A stretch of 64,000 nucleotides of DNA from Hydractinia symbiolongicarpus (Eukaryota; Cnidaria; Hydrozoa; Anthoathecata; Hydractiniidae), in the NCBI RefSeq assembly GCF_029227915.1, contig NC_079887.1, positions 19,961,650-20,025,649 of the forward strand. Direction: 5' to 3'. The position numbers and the translations under genes are program-made. The stretch's first letter is position 1, and every line of letters starts with the position of its first letter. The notes under the pieces were generated by a model. That model worked only from the letters and a program-made list of their open reading frames with translations. It made no database searches and had not been told where the DNA came from. This document shows, one piece after another, positions 1-12,386 of this stretch.

Positions 1-975
1 TCTCCTCCTTTCTAAAGTTCTTTCTCCATTGTTTGAGTTTACCAATCATTGTTGTAATGTCGTGGCTGGAAACGTTTGGTAGGGCAACATCTTCTGCGAT
101 TAAGAATTCGCATAAATCAATTAAAGAGTAGAGGTATTTCTTCACGCTTGTTGGCTTCGTTTTTTTTTGCTTGCAGTATTGGTTCAAATATATTTCTCTA
201 AAGTCGTTACCACCATTTTTAAAAACTATACTCACGTCATCTTTAACATTTATAGCCCGAAAAATACGTCGAATATCTCCAGCGATTACGTACATTGAAG
301 CTTCATCTCTTTTGCGATCAGGACCAACCATATACTCCCTAAACCGTTCTACAAGCTTTTCCACGTTCTTACCAAGAGCTTGGTCGCAACAATCATCATC
401 ACCACTTCTTTCTCCTAAATATTCGCCGCTAATGTTACTTTCATCCTCAGTAGTATCATCTGACTCCGGCACTTGTTCTTTTGCGGGCATCTCATATCTT
501 ACTTTTGGCCGTAGCCGCAACTGACAAAATTCATTAACATTAGAAGATTGATGCATTGATTCAATGACGCAACTGGATTCCTCATTTCCCAACTTCTCTT
601 GATCGTCGCCGTGTACAAAGACTGTTTTTTTGGTCTCTTTGGGTACCACATTGCTCTCTAATGAATTTGGTCTCGATGAGTAATCAAACCTGCGTTTCCT
701 GTTTTGCGATATATCGGCGTTATCATTACTACTTGCGGCCTCTGCTTTCTTGACGAGGATGTCTTGGAACGATTTTTTGGGAGACTGCGAAAAGTCCTTT
801 GGCAGATACGATTCTTCGAATTTTGGCGCTATTTTAAGCATTTCGTAAAATTTGGGTCCTTTCTCTATTTTGTGAAACCTTGCTAGATGATCAGGCAAGT
901 TTGATCTTACGAGAAAGCAGTTCGGGAATGGACACATTCGACTGTAATGGTAGTTGCTACTCTTCTTGTCCAACT
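1..975 (-). CDS. 3' exon of the same zinc-finger gene, running off the left edge
   Basis: The minus strand is open from the acceptor near 976 to position 1, with no stop. The start of the exon encodes a C2H2 finger (CPFPNC...HLARFH). A Ser/Lys-rich linker and an acidic stretch (EDESN..GEYLGE) follow. The last roughly 130 residues are a helical segment with VEKLVERFREYM, KKYLYSLIDLCEFLI and MIGKLKQWRKNFRKEE. That helical pattern resembles the N-terminal core-binding (SAM-like) domain of tyrosine recombinases, which would suggest a Crypton-like or domesticated recombinase. The resemblance is weak and is inference only. The C-terminus and any catalytic domain lie outside the window. Confidence 0.55.
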
Positions 976-1311
976 CTTTAATGAAAGAAAAGACGAAAAT
1001 ATATACGGTTATTCACATATGCTTGTAGAAACGAGGAATTTATTTTTGTGCACAATTAATTTGCCAAGAAAGTCGCAACTTGTCCTAAAATAGTCTGACT
1101 GCGTTTTATCCCTGCTTTGAAACTAACATTTTAGAGGCTTGTCCCAATGAAATAAAAATTGGCACATTTATATTACGAAGAAAACAGAAATGTCAGCAGT
1201 TTTTCTGTGACATTACCGAAAGCTGGAAATTTATTTATAATACCACTATCTGAAAGCTAAATAAAATTTATTTAACATATATTTCGGTTTTTGAATAATT
1301 CGCCTAACAAG

Positions 1312-1406
1312 TTATTCTGATTTCCAAATTTTGTCGGATTTTACCCGAAAATTGGAAAAAACCTGGTTTTTGGGTAAAATACGACAAAATTTGGAAATCG
1401 GAATAA
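1312..1406. repeat. Long hairpin (inverted repeat) inside the intron
   Basis: Arms at about 1312-1352 and 1366-1406 are inverse complements with only about three mismatches across 40 bp. They are separated by about 13 bp. The hairpin lies in the intron of the zinc-finger gene. It looks like a fold-back MITE or a local inverted duplication. Confidence 0.8.
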
Positions 1407-1654
1407 TTATTGTACTTAAGGAAACGAAGTGGTGATGTAAGTTTTTCATGCTCTAAGGATAATCCTAAAAAAAGTTATTAGATTTGATAGAGATTTTTAG
1501 GAGTAGTTTCGAGTAATAGCCAATATCTAAGCCTCCTAGAGGTGTGGGATCAAAACATTTGGCATTTGCGTGCCTAATAGATAATTATTGAATCTCAGTA
1601 AGTTTCATTGCCATACAACATGGCATAAGGAAGTTATTAAAGGAAAACAGTCTG

Positions 1655-1697
1655 AGGCGGAATCCGCCCCCGCCCTCCCGGGACCGAATAGGTTTCA
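1655..1697. repeat. Dispersed repeat, copy 1 (GGCGGAATCCGCCCCC core)
   Basis: GC-rich block in AT-rich DNA, starting GGCGGAATCCGCCCC and ending CGAATAGGTT. The same start and end recur at 5518-5572, where about 15 bp is inserted in the middle. It is probably the end of a small transposable element. Confidence 0.6.
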
Positions 1698-1718
1698 ATG
1701 ATATAACAAACAAACACA

Positions 1719-3088
1719 CCTTTCTTCTGGCTATTTTTCAACCCGAATTGACTCGAAGCTGCAGCTGCACTTTCCCAGCTCCATTTATGCGCTCTACGTA
1801 AATGACGCGTAATATATTTTTGACTAATATTGCAAACTGGACATTCCTTAACGATGCTACCAGATTTTCTTTTTTTAGGTTGTTCCTTTGTATTTGTCGC
1901 ATTGGCTTCTGTGGATTGAAGAAAAACTTCTTTCTCACTTTCTATTTCAGCATCAGAAACTTTCGTCGCTTCTGTTGCTCCATTTGTGACTTCAAAGTCT
2001 ATTTGTGACCTTTTGTTTTGAATTTTTGAGTGCAATTCTTTAATAAAATTTTGATGATTTACCATCCCACGTTTGATGTGCTGTTGGAAAGTCTCGTCTT
2101 CTTTAAAAGTCATATCGTTATTCTCATCTATGTACGTAAGATATACTTTGAAGTGCTCCTCGGTTTTTGCTTTTGTCCATTTCATTACTGTAGAAAACAA
2201 GCATATAATAGCGTCCGGGAGTAAAACCTTTATGATGTAATCTCTAATGTAACCGTTTTCATAATGTTCTCCAAGAATCTGCCTTATTTGCTTCTCTATC
2301 ATGGACATGATCTCTTCAGGTACCAATTCCAATAATTTTGTGTCATCAAGATCCTTCTGAGTTCTACCACCATTGGCAAATGCCAAGTGCCTCCAACAGT
2401 CTTCATTGCCCTCCATAGTACCTTTGACATAGCCACAACTTATGACAGTTACAATCAATTCTGCGTTAAACATGCTGATTCCTTTAATGGTACAATTTTC
2501 AGTTACTTCGTTTTCATTCCTTTTATTGACATTACTGATCACCCGATCCAAGCTAGCGTAATTAGCTCTATCAGATATATATGCCGTGTGTTGCTCAGTT
2601 GATCGATGAATCTCGAGATCTTCGAAATGTACTGCGCATATTTCACAATAACCATTTTCCTTTTTAGTCACGTCTTTACAGTTCGAATCCAATTGAATTT
2701 GCGTATTATCTCTTAATTCCTTTGGTAAAGGTTTACAAGATACAAAAGCTGGTCCCTGATCGAGGTAGTTAATAATAGGTAGAGAAAGTTCTTTACACAC
2801 AACGGGTTTATATTGTTTGTCTTTGTCTTCGAATTTTATGTATCTACCGTCCAGTATTTCAACTTTATTAAACATTCTTTTCAATTGCTTGGCCTCATTC
2901 ACTATCTTCTTACTTTCCAATTCTTCTTTTTTGGCGCTTGATTTTGTCACATTAACTAATTGCAAAGTCATCTCTTGCTCGGTAAATTTGTCTTTGCTCT
3001 CTCTAAATTTGCTCTTTGACGCTAAAATATTTTTTAAAAGTTCCGTTGCCGTTGATGGGTTCTTTTGCTTTGTTCCATCTTTGCTCAT
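1719..3088 (-). CDS. 5' exon of a zinc-finger gene (DBF4-type finger plus C2H2 finger)
   Basis: A long open exon starts at an ATG (3088-3086). Near residues 146-167 it has GYCEIC followed by two spaced histidines, the pattern of a DBF4-type zinc finger. Near residues 412-430 it has a second finger, CPVC...HLRRAH. Between them lies an acidic, lysine-rich region with no domain I recognise. The frame runs on into low-complexity sequence after about position 1719, where AAAG|GTGTGT forms a good donor in phase 1. A matching phase acceptor at 977/976 joins it to the exon at 1-975 without breaking the frame. The gene is probably nuclear and nucleic-acid binding. Similar C2H2-plus-core-binding proteins occur as multicopy genes in cnidarians (recollection, not checked). 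Whether it is a host gene or transposon-derived is open. Confidence 0.62.
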
Positions 3089-3476
3089 CCCACTCTACGA
3101 AAGAGATTACCCGCCTTTTAGACATAATTATTATAATTGAAAACTTTCTGAGAAAACATGTTGTATTTACACGGCAAAACATGCTTAAACATAAGACAAC
3201 GCCGCCGGCAAAAACTATATAGCACTAGCAAAAAGGTCATGTAATTTACATATATGTAAATAAAAACAAACTGGTTGGACATTTTATGCATTTATATTAG
3301 TATTAAGCCTCAAAATGACTAACCATTTAAAATTATAACCAACCTTTTTCTCTATATCCGTATTCCTCTCCGTTGTCTGATTCTTTACGCCCGTTGTACC
3401 TTCCATTACTTTCAAACCTATTGTGAAATTAAAAAAGTAGCAAAAAATAACCAGTTGTACATAATAAAAATTAAAC
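3089..3476. other. Non-coding interval
   Basis: AT-rich upstream flank of the zinc-finger gene. I see no coding exon or RNA gene. The promoter of the minus-strand gene would lie here, but I recognise no specific element. Confidence 0.5.
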
Positions 3477-3704
3477 ACCGTAAAGATCCGAATAAGCGCG
3501 CAGTATTTATTAAGCGCCCCTCGAATAAGCGCCCAGGTAGTTTCCTCAAAGTTCAATAAGCACCCAGCACTTACTAAGCGCCCCCTCGAATAAGCGCCCA
3601 CCTGATGAAAGCGCCCAGCGTTTTTAAGCCCTCCCTCGATTAAGCGCTCTAAATATCTGAAAATTTAATAAGCACCCAGGGCGCTTGTTCGGATCATTAC
3701 GGTA
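3477..3704. mobile_element. MITE with AAGCGCCC-rich termini
   Basis: Left end ACCGTAAAGATCCGAATAAG and right end CGGATCATTACGGT form roughly 25-bp imperfect terminal inverted repeats. The interior repeats AAGCGCCC and AATAAGC at irregular spacing on one strand. There is no coding capacity. Family assignment is not possible by eye. Confidence 0.65.
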
Positions 3705-3839
3705 TTCTGGTTCAATCTTGGGGTCAGTCGAGAAAGCTGGAATAAAAGTGTTAAATTGAGAATCTTTGTACTATCTTAGATAGAATAGTGCATATAAGGC
3801 GGTTGCAGATGAAACTGATAAATGGAGGATCACTGTTTT

Positions 3840-4290
3840 CATGAAACGCCCCTCTTGTCTAAACGCCCCCATATTCTTATCTTTTTAATTTAAAAGCTGC
3901 CTTTAATAGACACCCCGCTGGAATAGCGCACATCCAGCGGGAGCATTTATTCAAACCAAAAGGAAAACTCTCTTGCCTCATTCGTAATAAGAAATTATCT
4001 ATGTACACTTTTTTCTCAACTTTAACTTTGCCGTAGGAAACGTTTTTTCCTCTTAGCAAGTTCATTTTTAAAAACCTCAGAAACTAGTTGATACTACTAA
4101 CTAGTCCAACTTTTATTTTTAAAATGGTAACATACATATGTCCAATAATAACATCTCTTTTGTAAAGGCTTATCGAATATTTGTCGTAATTCCTGGCGTC
4201 TTTCCTTTCATCCGTAATTAAAAAAAATACTAAGCTCTCACTCACAAAACTTAATAAACGCCCTGGGCGTTTATTCGAAACATTACGATA
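3840..4290. repeat. Second, related AACGCCC element
   Basis: Starts with GAAACGCCCCTCTTGTCTAA and ends with AAACGCCCTGGGCGTTT followed by ATTCGAAACATTACGA. The terminal motif matches the MITE at 3477-3704 in modified form (AACGCCC instead of AGCGCCC). It is probably a diverged relative. Boundaries are approximate. Confidence 0.45.
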
Positions 4291-7200
4291 TGGATTATTA
4301 GAGACAAGACAAGAGGTAAAATAAAAATCACCGTAATTTCCTTATAAATGGTGTATGGATTATCCCGGAGAAATGGGAACAAAAGTGGTAAAAAGAGAAT
4401 CATCGTCGGTTATCCAATATTTTATCTATACGTAATCCAGCTTTTAGTCCCTGGCGCCTTTTTTCTTATGATGGTCAAGAGTGTTTATTATCAGAGAGTG
4501 ACTTCAATACTAGTATAGTATATGGAGGAAAGACAGTTTTCGTTTTAAAATGCATAATTACCAATACCTTTATCAAGCTGTATCCTAACCAAAATTCTTC
4601 TATTTAACTTTAAATCTTGTGTACAAAAAATCGTTTTCCAAATCAGTGATCCAATTCGTTATTTTTACTCTCAAATATAAATCCCAATTAAATCGCATAA
4701 AAGTGAAACAATTAAGGAGCACAGTTATACGTCTTCTTCTCTACGCTACATTCATTTGTCGGAACGAAAGTGCGAATGGTTAAGGCGAAATGCATAACAG
4801 GTGTTACGTTTTGTTAAATACTTAAAACAAAAAGATGTCACCAGTGTATTCAATTTAAAACTGTAAGATATCTTTATCTTTGATCCCTGTACCCTTTGTC
4901 ATTTCGATATAAAGCTACGTTAGCAAAAGGATCTAGGAACGAGTTTGTAATAGCTTAGGATTGAATATTGAAAAATCTGGCAATCTTGCAAGTGAGGTAC
5001 AGGAATTTATTAGTCGCAGCAAAGTCGATAAAAATATATTGCACTTTTTTTAATTGTAGCTTAAAGATTTCGAGCGCGATTTAGAAATCCCTGACGAACC
5101 CGGCCAGACCTCGCAGACAGGCAGTAGTAATGCGTTTTGTTAATTAGCGTACGTTTGAGAGAGGCGTTTATTTTAAATGCGAGCCTTTTTCATAATCGAA
5201 GGATGTTTATTAGTTTCTTAAATTTGTTGTTGCTATTGGTTATTATTAAAACAGATTTTCAGGCTATTTTGTGTAAAAAACAAAAAAATGTTAATTTGGC
5301 TGTCGGAAACTTCAAATATAATGTAAAAATTCGCCTTAAAACTTAGTAATTGATTTTTAGACAGATAGTTGTATTTTGGACAAATTTCCAGCTTACGGTG
5401 ACGTCACAGTAAAAATCCTGACAGAGTAAAACTTGTCGCCCTCTTTTTCTTATATGACGTAAAAAAAGTGTGTTAAATTTTATTTATTTTGTATAAACCT
5501 ATCAAAAGTCATGCATAAGGCGGAATCCGCCCCCACCCTCCCTGTCAATAAAACTCTCGGGTCGAATAGGTTATTAACACTTGCGCTAAAAATTAAGCAA
5601 TATTCTACTAATGCTTGACTCTGGTTGCTTATAGATCAGATCCTTAACTCTAATACATCAAGACCCCGTTTATTTGAACATTAGGCCAAAGTGAGTTCAA
5701 GTTTACCGTTGTTTAGGAAAGTAAGAAAATTAGTAAAAAAAGAAGAATATATATTATTCCAATTAATATTAGGGTTAATTACAGAGCACTAATCAACAGT
5801 GTCATTTTCATCCAACTTGAACACATTACTGTAACAATGCAGCACTCCATATATGAATTATGTGTGCTTCTCTGTACTATCGTTAATTTTGTGCTGTCGT
5901 AAACAAGCCGCCAAAGTCTGAACCAATGCTAATCCAGTGTATCACAATTTTCTAGAAAAAAAAATTACATCCTACATGGAGAATCACTGTCATATCTTTG
6001 ATAAATATTAATAATAAAAAGTATATAAACCAGAACTGTAAATAGAGAATCACAGAATCATAGAAGGAGTTAAAAACTAAAGTAGCAAAAAAGAATCACT
6101 GTAATCTCTTTGATAAATTGATGTATGGATTATGAGAGGGGGTGGAAACGAAAGTGGTAAATACACAATCACCGCAATTTATTTAATAATATAATGTATG
6201 GATTATCAATGAAAGAGGCAACAAAGAATCACTAATTTTTCAGATAAAATCATGTATCGATTACCAGAGGGAGTTGGAAACAAAAATGGCTATCAAAAAA
6301 GTGTGTCACTTTTTGGACAAATGATCAGGATTATAAAGACACATTTTTATTAGAAACACAAGAAACTTTAAGGTTGACAGTTGCCTAAATTGTTAACAAA
6401 ACAGGATAAAAAACATAAATCAGGTATTTTTGGCAGTTATAATGACATTAATATGATAAAAAAATCAATTATCATCTTTCATTAAAAGAATTGCAGAGTG
6501 CAGGAAAGATATAATAATTAAGATATCTTATAAAAAGAATGTGTATGATTTTATGTACAGTACATTCCAAGTTTGTTGTATAAAAATTTTCTTACCTACA
6601 GTAATTGTATTTTGTCCAGTTCCCATACTTAATTTCAATGACAATCAACCTATTTGTGACTTTTCTGTCTAACCTTCAGCATGTTGTTGTTGAAAGCTTC
6701 CCTACTACTGATAATTTTTGTGTCAGTCTAAAACTATAAAACATTATATCATAAAGATTATTTAGTTCTTGAACAAGTTTGAAATCATAGCTCTTTACAT
6801 AATAAGGTCACACTTTATGTTAACTGTATATAACCCAAACTCCATATGATTTAAAAAATGAGTAATTTCTCTATTTAATTATTACATATCTTTACATGTT
6901 CCTCACATCATTGTTATTTATATTTTCAATACTACTAAATTGAGAGCTCTCAAATAAAGTCAAATACCATACTATGTATAAAAACAAAAGAATCCATTCC
7001 AGTCGAAATACTCGTGTTTTAGGGATTAGGGATTATATATATTGTAATGTTTAAGTAGTTATATTATTTCTCAACAAAACATTTTTGTCAGGTTCACAGT
7101 AAAAAATGTTTTGGAGCGATAGCATTACCTTAAATGTACATTATATTATTTTGCGAAAAGCTTTAAAAAATTGTGGCTTACTGGACTCCAAAAACGATAA

Positions 7201-9326
7201 ACAGGATTTGTGCTTATTATCGAGCATCTCGTCCAACCCTAAATATTCCTCAAGTCTCTGCTGCATCACCAATAATGGCAAACACAAAATCCCTAACAAT
7301 GACTTTATGTATATTTACAATATACAAGGTATTAAGATGCCCCAGAGTTGGAGAAAAGTGACAAAAAATGTTTCTTAATTCGAAACATTTATGTGAAAGG
7401 GGTAGGGAGTGGGGTTGAACAAATCTGTTAACAAATTTTATTAAAACCATATATACTTGGCTTATTTTAATTGATCTTGATGTAAACATTTGGTTGAAAT
7501 TAATACGGTTTCTCTTAAAATGCCTAAATTAAAGAACTCGATAATTATAATGATAGGTATATATAATAAATATTTTGGGGGAATATCGTCACACGATTTT
7601 AAAACACACCATTCCAAGTTTAACATCATGGTTTTTATTTTTCCTAAGTTTAAACTTTAACAAAAAGATTGAGCTTTGTCATCAACATAAAAATATCCAC
7701 CCAAACACAAAATTTACTTTCACTGCACACTTTTAACAACGCTGTGTCAGTAAAAACAAGATTAAATAATAGTTATAGAACATAGCTTGAATTTTTTCTA
7801 TATGTTTTCTATATGTTATTGTGTCATCTTTACATTAAATATTTCCATATTTTTTTATTATATGTCCTGTGTCTCTGTCTACCATCTTGTCTAAATGTCA
7901 TATATCTAGTCCACATCAATGCCTATAAATATTGGTTATTACATCTTAAATGTACATATCAACTGCCCAAGAATACTTTTGTCAAACTTCAGATAAAAAA
8001 TTTTTACTTTACCACACCAAACATAACACCGAAGTATATACAGTAAAAAAATATACTTTACATATACATTACGGGCTCTTTTGTAACTTAAAATCTTAGA
8101 AAAATAAACCACAAATGAACTAGAGTCAAGTTGACACTTGGAAGTTATAAAAATAACAAAAAATTTAAAAAATAATCTAAACATAGATCAATTTCAGGTA
8201 TATATACCTGTTACATTATACTTCATTTTGATGCTTCAAATTTAGGAAGATTCATTTTAACTTTATTCATAAGTTGTTGCGCATAAAAACTTTAGCTTGA
8301 GCACTTTGCGCATAGAATGCTCAAAATATTTTTAAAATTTATAGCTATATACAGAAGCATCAGGGAAAGATTACTTTTCCCACTTTGTTTATTATTAGCT
8401 GTGCCATATTTATTTATCCATTTTAATTTATATATAATGGATAACAAGAGAGTTTGGCCAAACTAATCAAATATATACTGATATCAAGTATACTGATACA
8501 CACACACACACACCTTTTTTATTTGTTAACCCGTACAGAAGTGGATATTATTTTATATAGAGAAAAAAATACTATCCAAAAAGGAAAAAGTTTTAGCTTT
8601 TATGGTTTCTGCAGCAATAGTGCATGGTCCCCGAAATACTGAAATCATCAAAAAAATTTGCTAATGTTTTTAAAATTTTACAAGCATTTTTCATGCAATT
8701 ATCATGAGAGTTGAGCTCTTAATTTTCAGCCCTTAAATAGCTAGCTAGCCCGCATTCATTTTCATGTTTAATCAAAAAAACTTTCAGAAAGATTTCCTGA
8801 TCAAGAAATCTCAAAATTTTTACAGCAATAATTTTCAGCTTCAGAAATAAGTTTGTGGTAAGGAATAACTTATAATTCTGCAACTATAATCAAACTGTTA
8901 CAGCTAGCTATAGCTAGCTAAATTATTGTATATGTAGCGATAGCTAGCTAGCTACCTACCTAGCTACTTTCAATAAAGTTCAAGAAAAAAATAAATCTAT
9001 AAATATATATAGTTAGCTAGCCAGCTAGCTAGCTATCATAAATTATCAGCAGAAGACATTTGATATTTTGCATATATCCAGACAGATCTTCCCATCACAG
9101 CTGCAAATACTTAACAGAAGATTAAAGCTACCAGAAGTGTAATCTGTGATTAAAAATTAGTAACCCTTATTTCTTTAAAAGTTTAAATACAACAGCTTCC
9201 GTTGAACATTAAACAAATGGTTAGCTACAGTTGTTAAACTTTTCGAATACACTGGCCAGAGTCATCGCATGGCATCCGCTTGGTAGCCATTTTTTTAATG
9301 AAAACATGATAATGTCACGGCTGCCG
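4291..9326. other. Long non-coding, repeat-rich interval
   Basis: About 5 kb of AT-rich sequence with only short chance reading frames. It holds a second GGCGGAATCCGCC repeat (5518-5572), a short CA run near 8500 and many TAGC/AGCT tetranucleotide runs (about 8735-9035). I find no exon with convincing splice sites and no RNA gene. Confidence 0.5.
5518..5572. repeat. Dispersed repeat, copy 2
   Basis: GGCGGAATCCGCCCCC followed after an insertion by TCGGGTCGAATAGGTT. The ends match the block at 1655-1697. The middle carries about 15 extra bases (TGTCAATAAAACTCT). Confidence 0.6.
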
Positions 9327-9472
9327 AAGTGGTTGTGCGGCTATCCTAAGTGGTTGTGCGGCTATCCTAAGTGGTTGTGCGGCTATCCTGTATGGTTGTG
9401 CGGCTATCCTGTACGGTTGTGCGGCTATCCTGTCGGTTGTGCGGCTATCCTAAACGGTCGTGCGGCTATCCG
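9327..9472. repeat. 21-bp minisatellite, about seven units
   Basis: Units of the form GTGGTTGTGCGGCTATCCT, 20-22 bp long, repeat in tandem. The first three are identical and later ones carry substitutions and a 1-2 bp length change. The repeat is open in one frame as a CGYP-type peptide. I treat that as a by-product, because there is no flanking gene. Confidence 0.9.
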
Positions 9473-9487
9473 AAAATGAATTAGGAA

Positions 9488-9616
<129 letters not shown>

Positions 9617-9639
9617 TTACAAATATCCATCCCATTTGA

Positions 9640-9830
9640 CCGGAATCCCGGGTCATTTGCCTGGGATTTCGGTGGACCGAGTTTCCCGTTGTAGCTGGGG
9701 CGAGGAGAATATGCACCATATAAACACGATTTAAATTTTCAGCGTTTTTCCGCAAATATCCGAAATCTCAGTCATGCGGGATATCTCAGTGGACCGAGTT
9801 TCCCGGTCTCATATAAAAAGGCCTTAAACA
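9640..9830. repeat. Two copies of a GTGGACCGAGTTTCCCG motif
   Basis: GGTGGACCGAGTTTCCCG (about 9670-9687) and AGTGGACCGAGTTTCCCG (about 9788-9806) sit about 118 bp apart in similar surroundings. The second runs into CTCATATAAAAAGGCC. At 9891-9905, CCTCGTTCCCAGGG resembles an end motif common to short elements in invertebrate genomes. These are probably MITE or SINE fragments. Confidence 0.5.
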
Positions 9831-10793
9831 TTGTCAAAAAATAATGTAATGGGACTTCATGTAATCGCCGTGATTAAACTAACAAGGTTACCTCGTTCCC
9901 AGGGTGTATTTCCAAGGACCGTTTACACGGGCCGCCACCAAGTTTATAAGCCAAGATGTCCCGTGAAAAAAAATGCAAAAAGAAGGAAAAAATCACCGCA
10001 TTTTTTTTCTTACTTCAGAGTTTCGAATATTTAATTTAAAAAAGAATCGGCAAAAAGTATTATACGGTATAAAAATAATTCCAAAATAATTAATTAGTAA
10101 ATAATAAAAAAGGTATAATTAAAATCTACCTAAATTTAGTAATTGACATATTTGTGTAACTATTTTACTTCTATATCGTCAAACTATAGCAAATGTACAA
10201 AAAAAGAATTTATTTTAGTCAGATTGGAAATATCTTATTTTTGGGATTTCGACAACATCAGTAAAATGAAAGAATGCTGAAGGTGGGCATATATTTTTCA
10301 AAAAAAAATTACGGCAGAATATATAAATTTTAGAGAAAGTAAAAAAAAGTAAGGACCACATCCTCATCGGATAGAAAGTTATGTAAAAAAAATGAAAGGT
10401 GAAACCATTTGGTCCTCCCCCAATTGAGATAGGGTTAGAAAGGTCAAAAATATTTAGTCACTATAAGTTCATTTAGTCACTTCCGACTTTTACACTATAG
10501 TAACTTATTTAAAATAAACATTTCTGAAAAGTTTTCTACGTCGCCTTTTTCACACAAAGCAAACCAATCGTTATAAAGTTGTTTTATTTTCTCTCGTTTA
10601 TTGCAAACCTTTTCAATAAAAACAATTTTTCACGCGGACCATAAGTCCTGATATTTTACAAAATACGTACATGTAATTTAGCCTAAAAATATGTATTTGA
10701 ACTAATTTTAAGTTGCATGCGTCCTCTTCCCTAGGGCTTGTTAGGCTTTTTATATTTGGACTGAACCTGTGTGCGTTGAGTGTCTTAAGCAAG
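9831..10793. other. Non-coding interval, 3' flank of the secreted-protein gene
   Basis: AT-rich with no convincing exon. The 3' UTR of the minus-strand gene that ends at 10794 should lie at its right-hand end. Confidence 0.5.
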
Positions 10794-11615
10794 TTAAGTA
10801 GAGCATGGCGGAATGAGACACGGCGTCATTTTTGAACGTTTCCCGCCCTTTCTCTTTGTGTTTACAATGGACTTTTTTAAACCAGTAACATCGTTAGTAA
10901 TATGCAATTTCCTGGGTGTTTTCAGCATATGACTTTTCTTGTAAGTTTCCTCCGTGTGCACATTGACACGAATATTGTCATTATGTGTAGCTACTTTTTG
11001 GTCTGTATAATGTTCGGGATTTTTGATGTATACTTCAAGTTTACCTGATTCCGAATTAACAGCTGTATAATTATGGTCAGTGTGAACATGCATCGCACCG
11101 GATTGAGCATGAACCCTCATTTCTTTATCGACGATCGATTTCTTTGATGCGTTTATATCGTGTGTTTTAGATGTTTTCTTTCGATGGATCGCATTTTGTT
11201 TAAGTTGAAATTTTTTAAAAGATTTTCTTTTGCTACTCGTCACTAGTTTGTGAGAGGTTCGTATTTCATCTCTTTTGGCAGAGGATACAGAGTCTTGTGG
11301 GATTTCTTCGGTACCAGGATCGACTACCATTTGAACAGAATCTGCAGTAGCGGTTATCTGCGAATATGAATTTTTATACCATAATTAATTTTTTACATGC
11401 CGTGGCACAAGCCAAAATAGACGTGTGTTTAAAAAACGTATTTAAGAGATTTACCATACCTTAGCCTGCGTTTTTGTAGCATGGATACTCAACGTCCCCT
11501 GTTTTTTGTCATGTACTTGAAAATGTGCTTTTTGTCCTTCCGCCGAGCCAGTAGCTACGCATTGAATGTAGCACTTTATCAGGACTAGTAAAAGAAGCAT
11601 ATTCGTTCCCTTCAT
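10794..11615 (-). CDS. Secreted Lys/His-rich protein, two exons
   Basis: Exon 1 runs 11615-11460 and exon 2 runs 11357-10794. Exon 1 starts with MKGTN and a hydrophobic core (LLLLVLI) before CVATGSA, a clear signal peptide. It ends AAG|GTATGG. Exon 2 begins after TTCGCAG. Both boundaries are phase 0, so the frame is preserved for about 239 residues. The mature protein is rich in Lys, Thr and His (HVHTDHNY, KKSH, KRKSFKKF), has no Cys-rich fold and ends MTPCLIPPCST. I recognise no family. A secreted, basic, low-complexity product such as a matrix or antimicrobial-type protein is possible, but function is unknown. It is one of the best candidates for an intact host gene here. Confidence 0.68.
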
Positions 11616-12180
11616 GTTGTTTATTTTTTACTTATAGTTTCTATAAGAAATATGCATATATATATATTACTTATTCTTAGCAAATTTCAAGTCGGTTACC
11701 ACACTCATATGGAATTTTAAAGGGAGCTTGGATAGATTTGTGTCAGATCTACATAAATTTGATTCATGTCACGTAATGATGACTGTCGGTATCTGTACTC
11801 TTAAATTTTCTGTTGGAAAAAGCGCAGGCCTATCCATAATATTCAGAACTTCTGTAGTATACCATCATTGGGAGCCGGGTAACATGGTAGACGGACCTCT
11901 TTATTTGCATATTCTGACTCCAACATTTGCATCCGACGAAAATGTAAATATTGAAAACCGTCCACGGAGACAAGATATATGAAATAAATTAATAAATTCA
12001 TAACATCTCGGTGACAAAAAAAGAATTCAAGACATAAACAGACATTTTTTATAATATTTGATCCACAAGAGTATCGAATGCTTGATTCGTGATGACCCAT
12101 GTCTGTACCTAATCTATAAAACAAACTTGATTTTCAATAGGAAGAAATTTATAAAATAACAAAACTAACGACATTATAGG

Positions 12181-12386
12181 TGCAGAAACTTTTATAGGCC
12201 CAAACCTTCGCGAATGGGAAAATTCGTGAAGTTGCTTTGTTTCACCAGTATAAACTTTTGCGATTGAACCTTTTTAAAAGAGTTTGCGAACATAAGTTTT
12301 CGCGAATCGATGGAAAATATGCGCGTCTTCCACTTGGTCAAATTGGTCAAAATTCGCGAGAGTTTCTGCCCGTGAAAGTTTCTGTA
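12181..12386. mobile_element. MITE with TTCGCGAA-type termini
   Basis: Left end TGCAGAAACTTTTATAGGCC and right end, read inverted, TACAGAAACTTTCACGGGC form imperfect inverted repeats of roughly 35 bp. Both include an internal TCGCGAA block. The interior has several more TTCGCGAA copies. It is non-coding. Confidence 0.6.

Noticed and set aside
7106-7378. 90-codon frame in the 7-kb region
   Set aside because: No domain, AT-biased composition and competing overlapping frames. Likely chance.
9327-9472. Possible CRISPR array
   Set aside because: Units are contiguous with no unique spacers, and the window is eukaryotic.
9231-9479. Repetitive CGYP-type peptide frame over the 21-bp minisatellite
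   Set aside because: No flanking exon or signal peptide. The frame shifts at the end of the array, which is better explained as non-coding tandem repeat.
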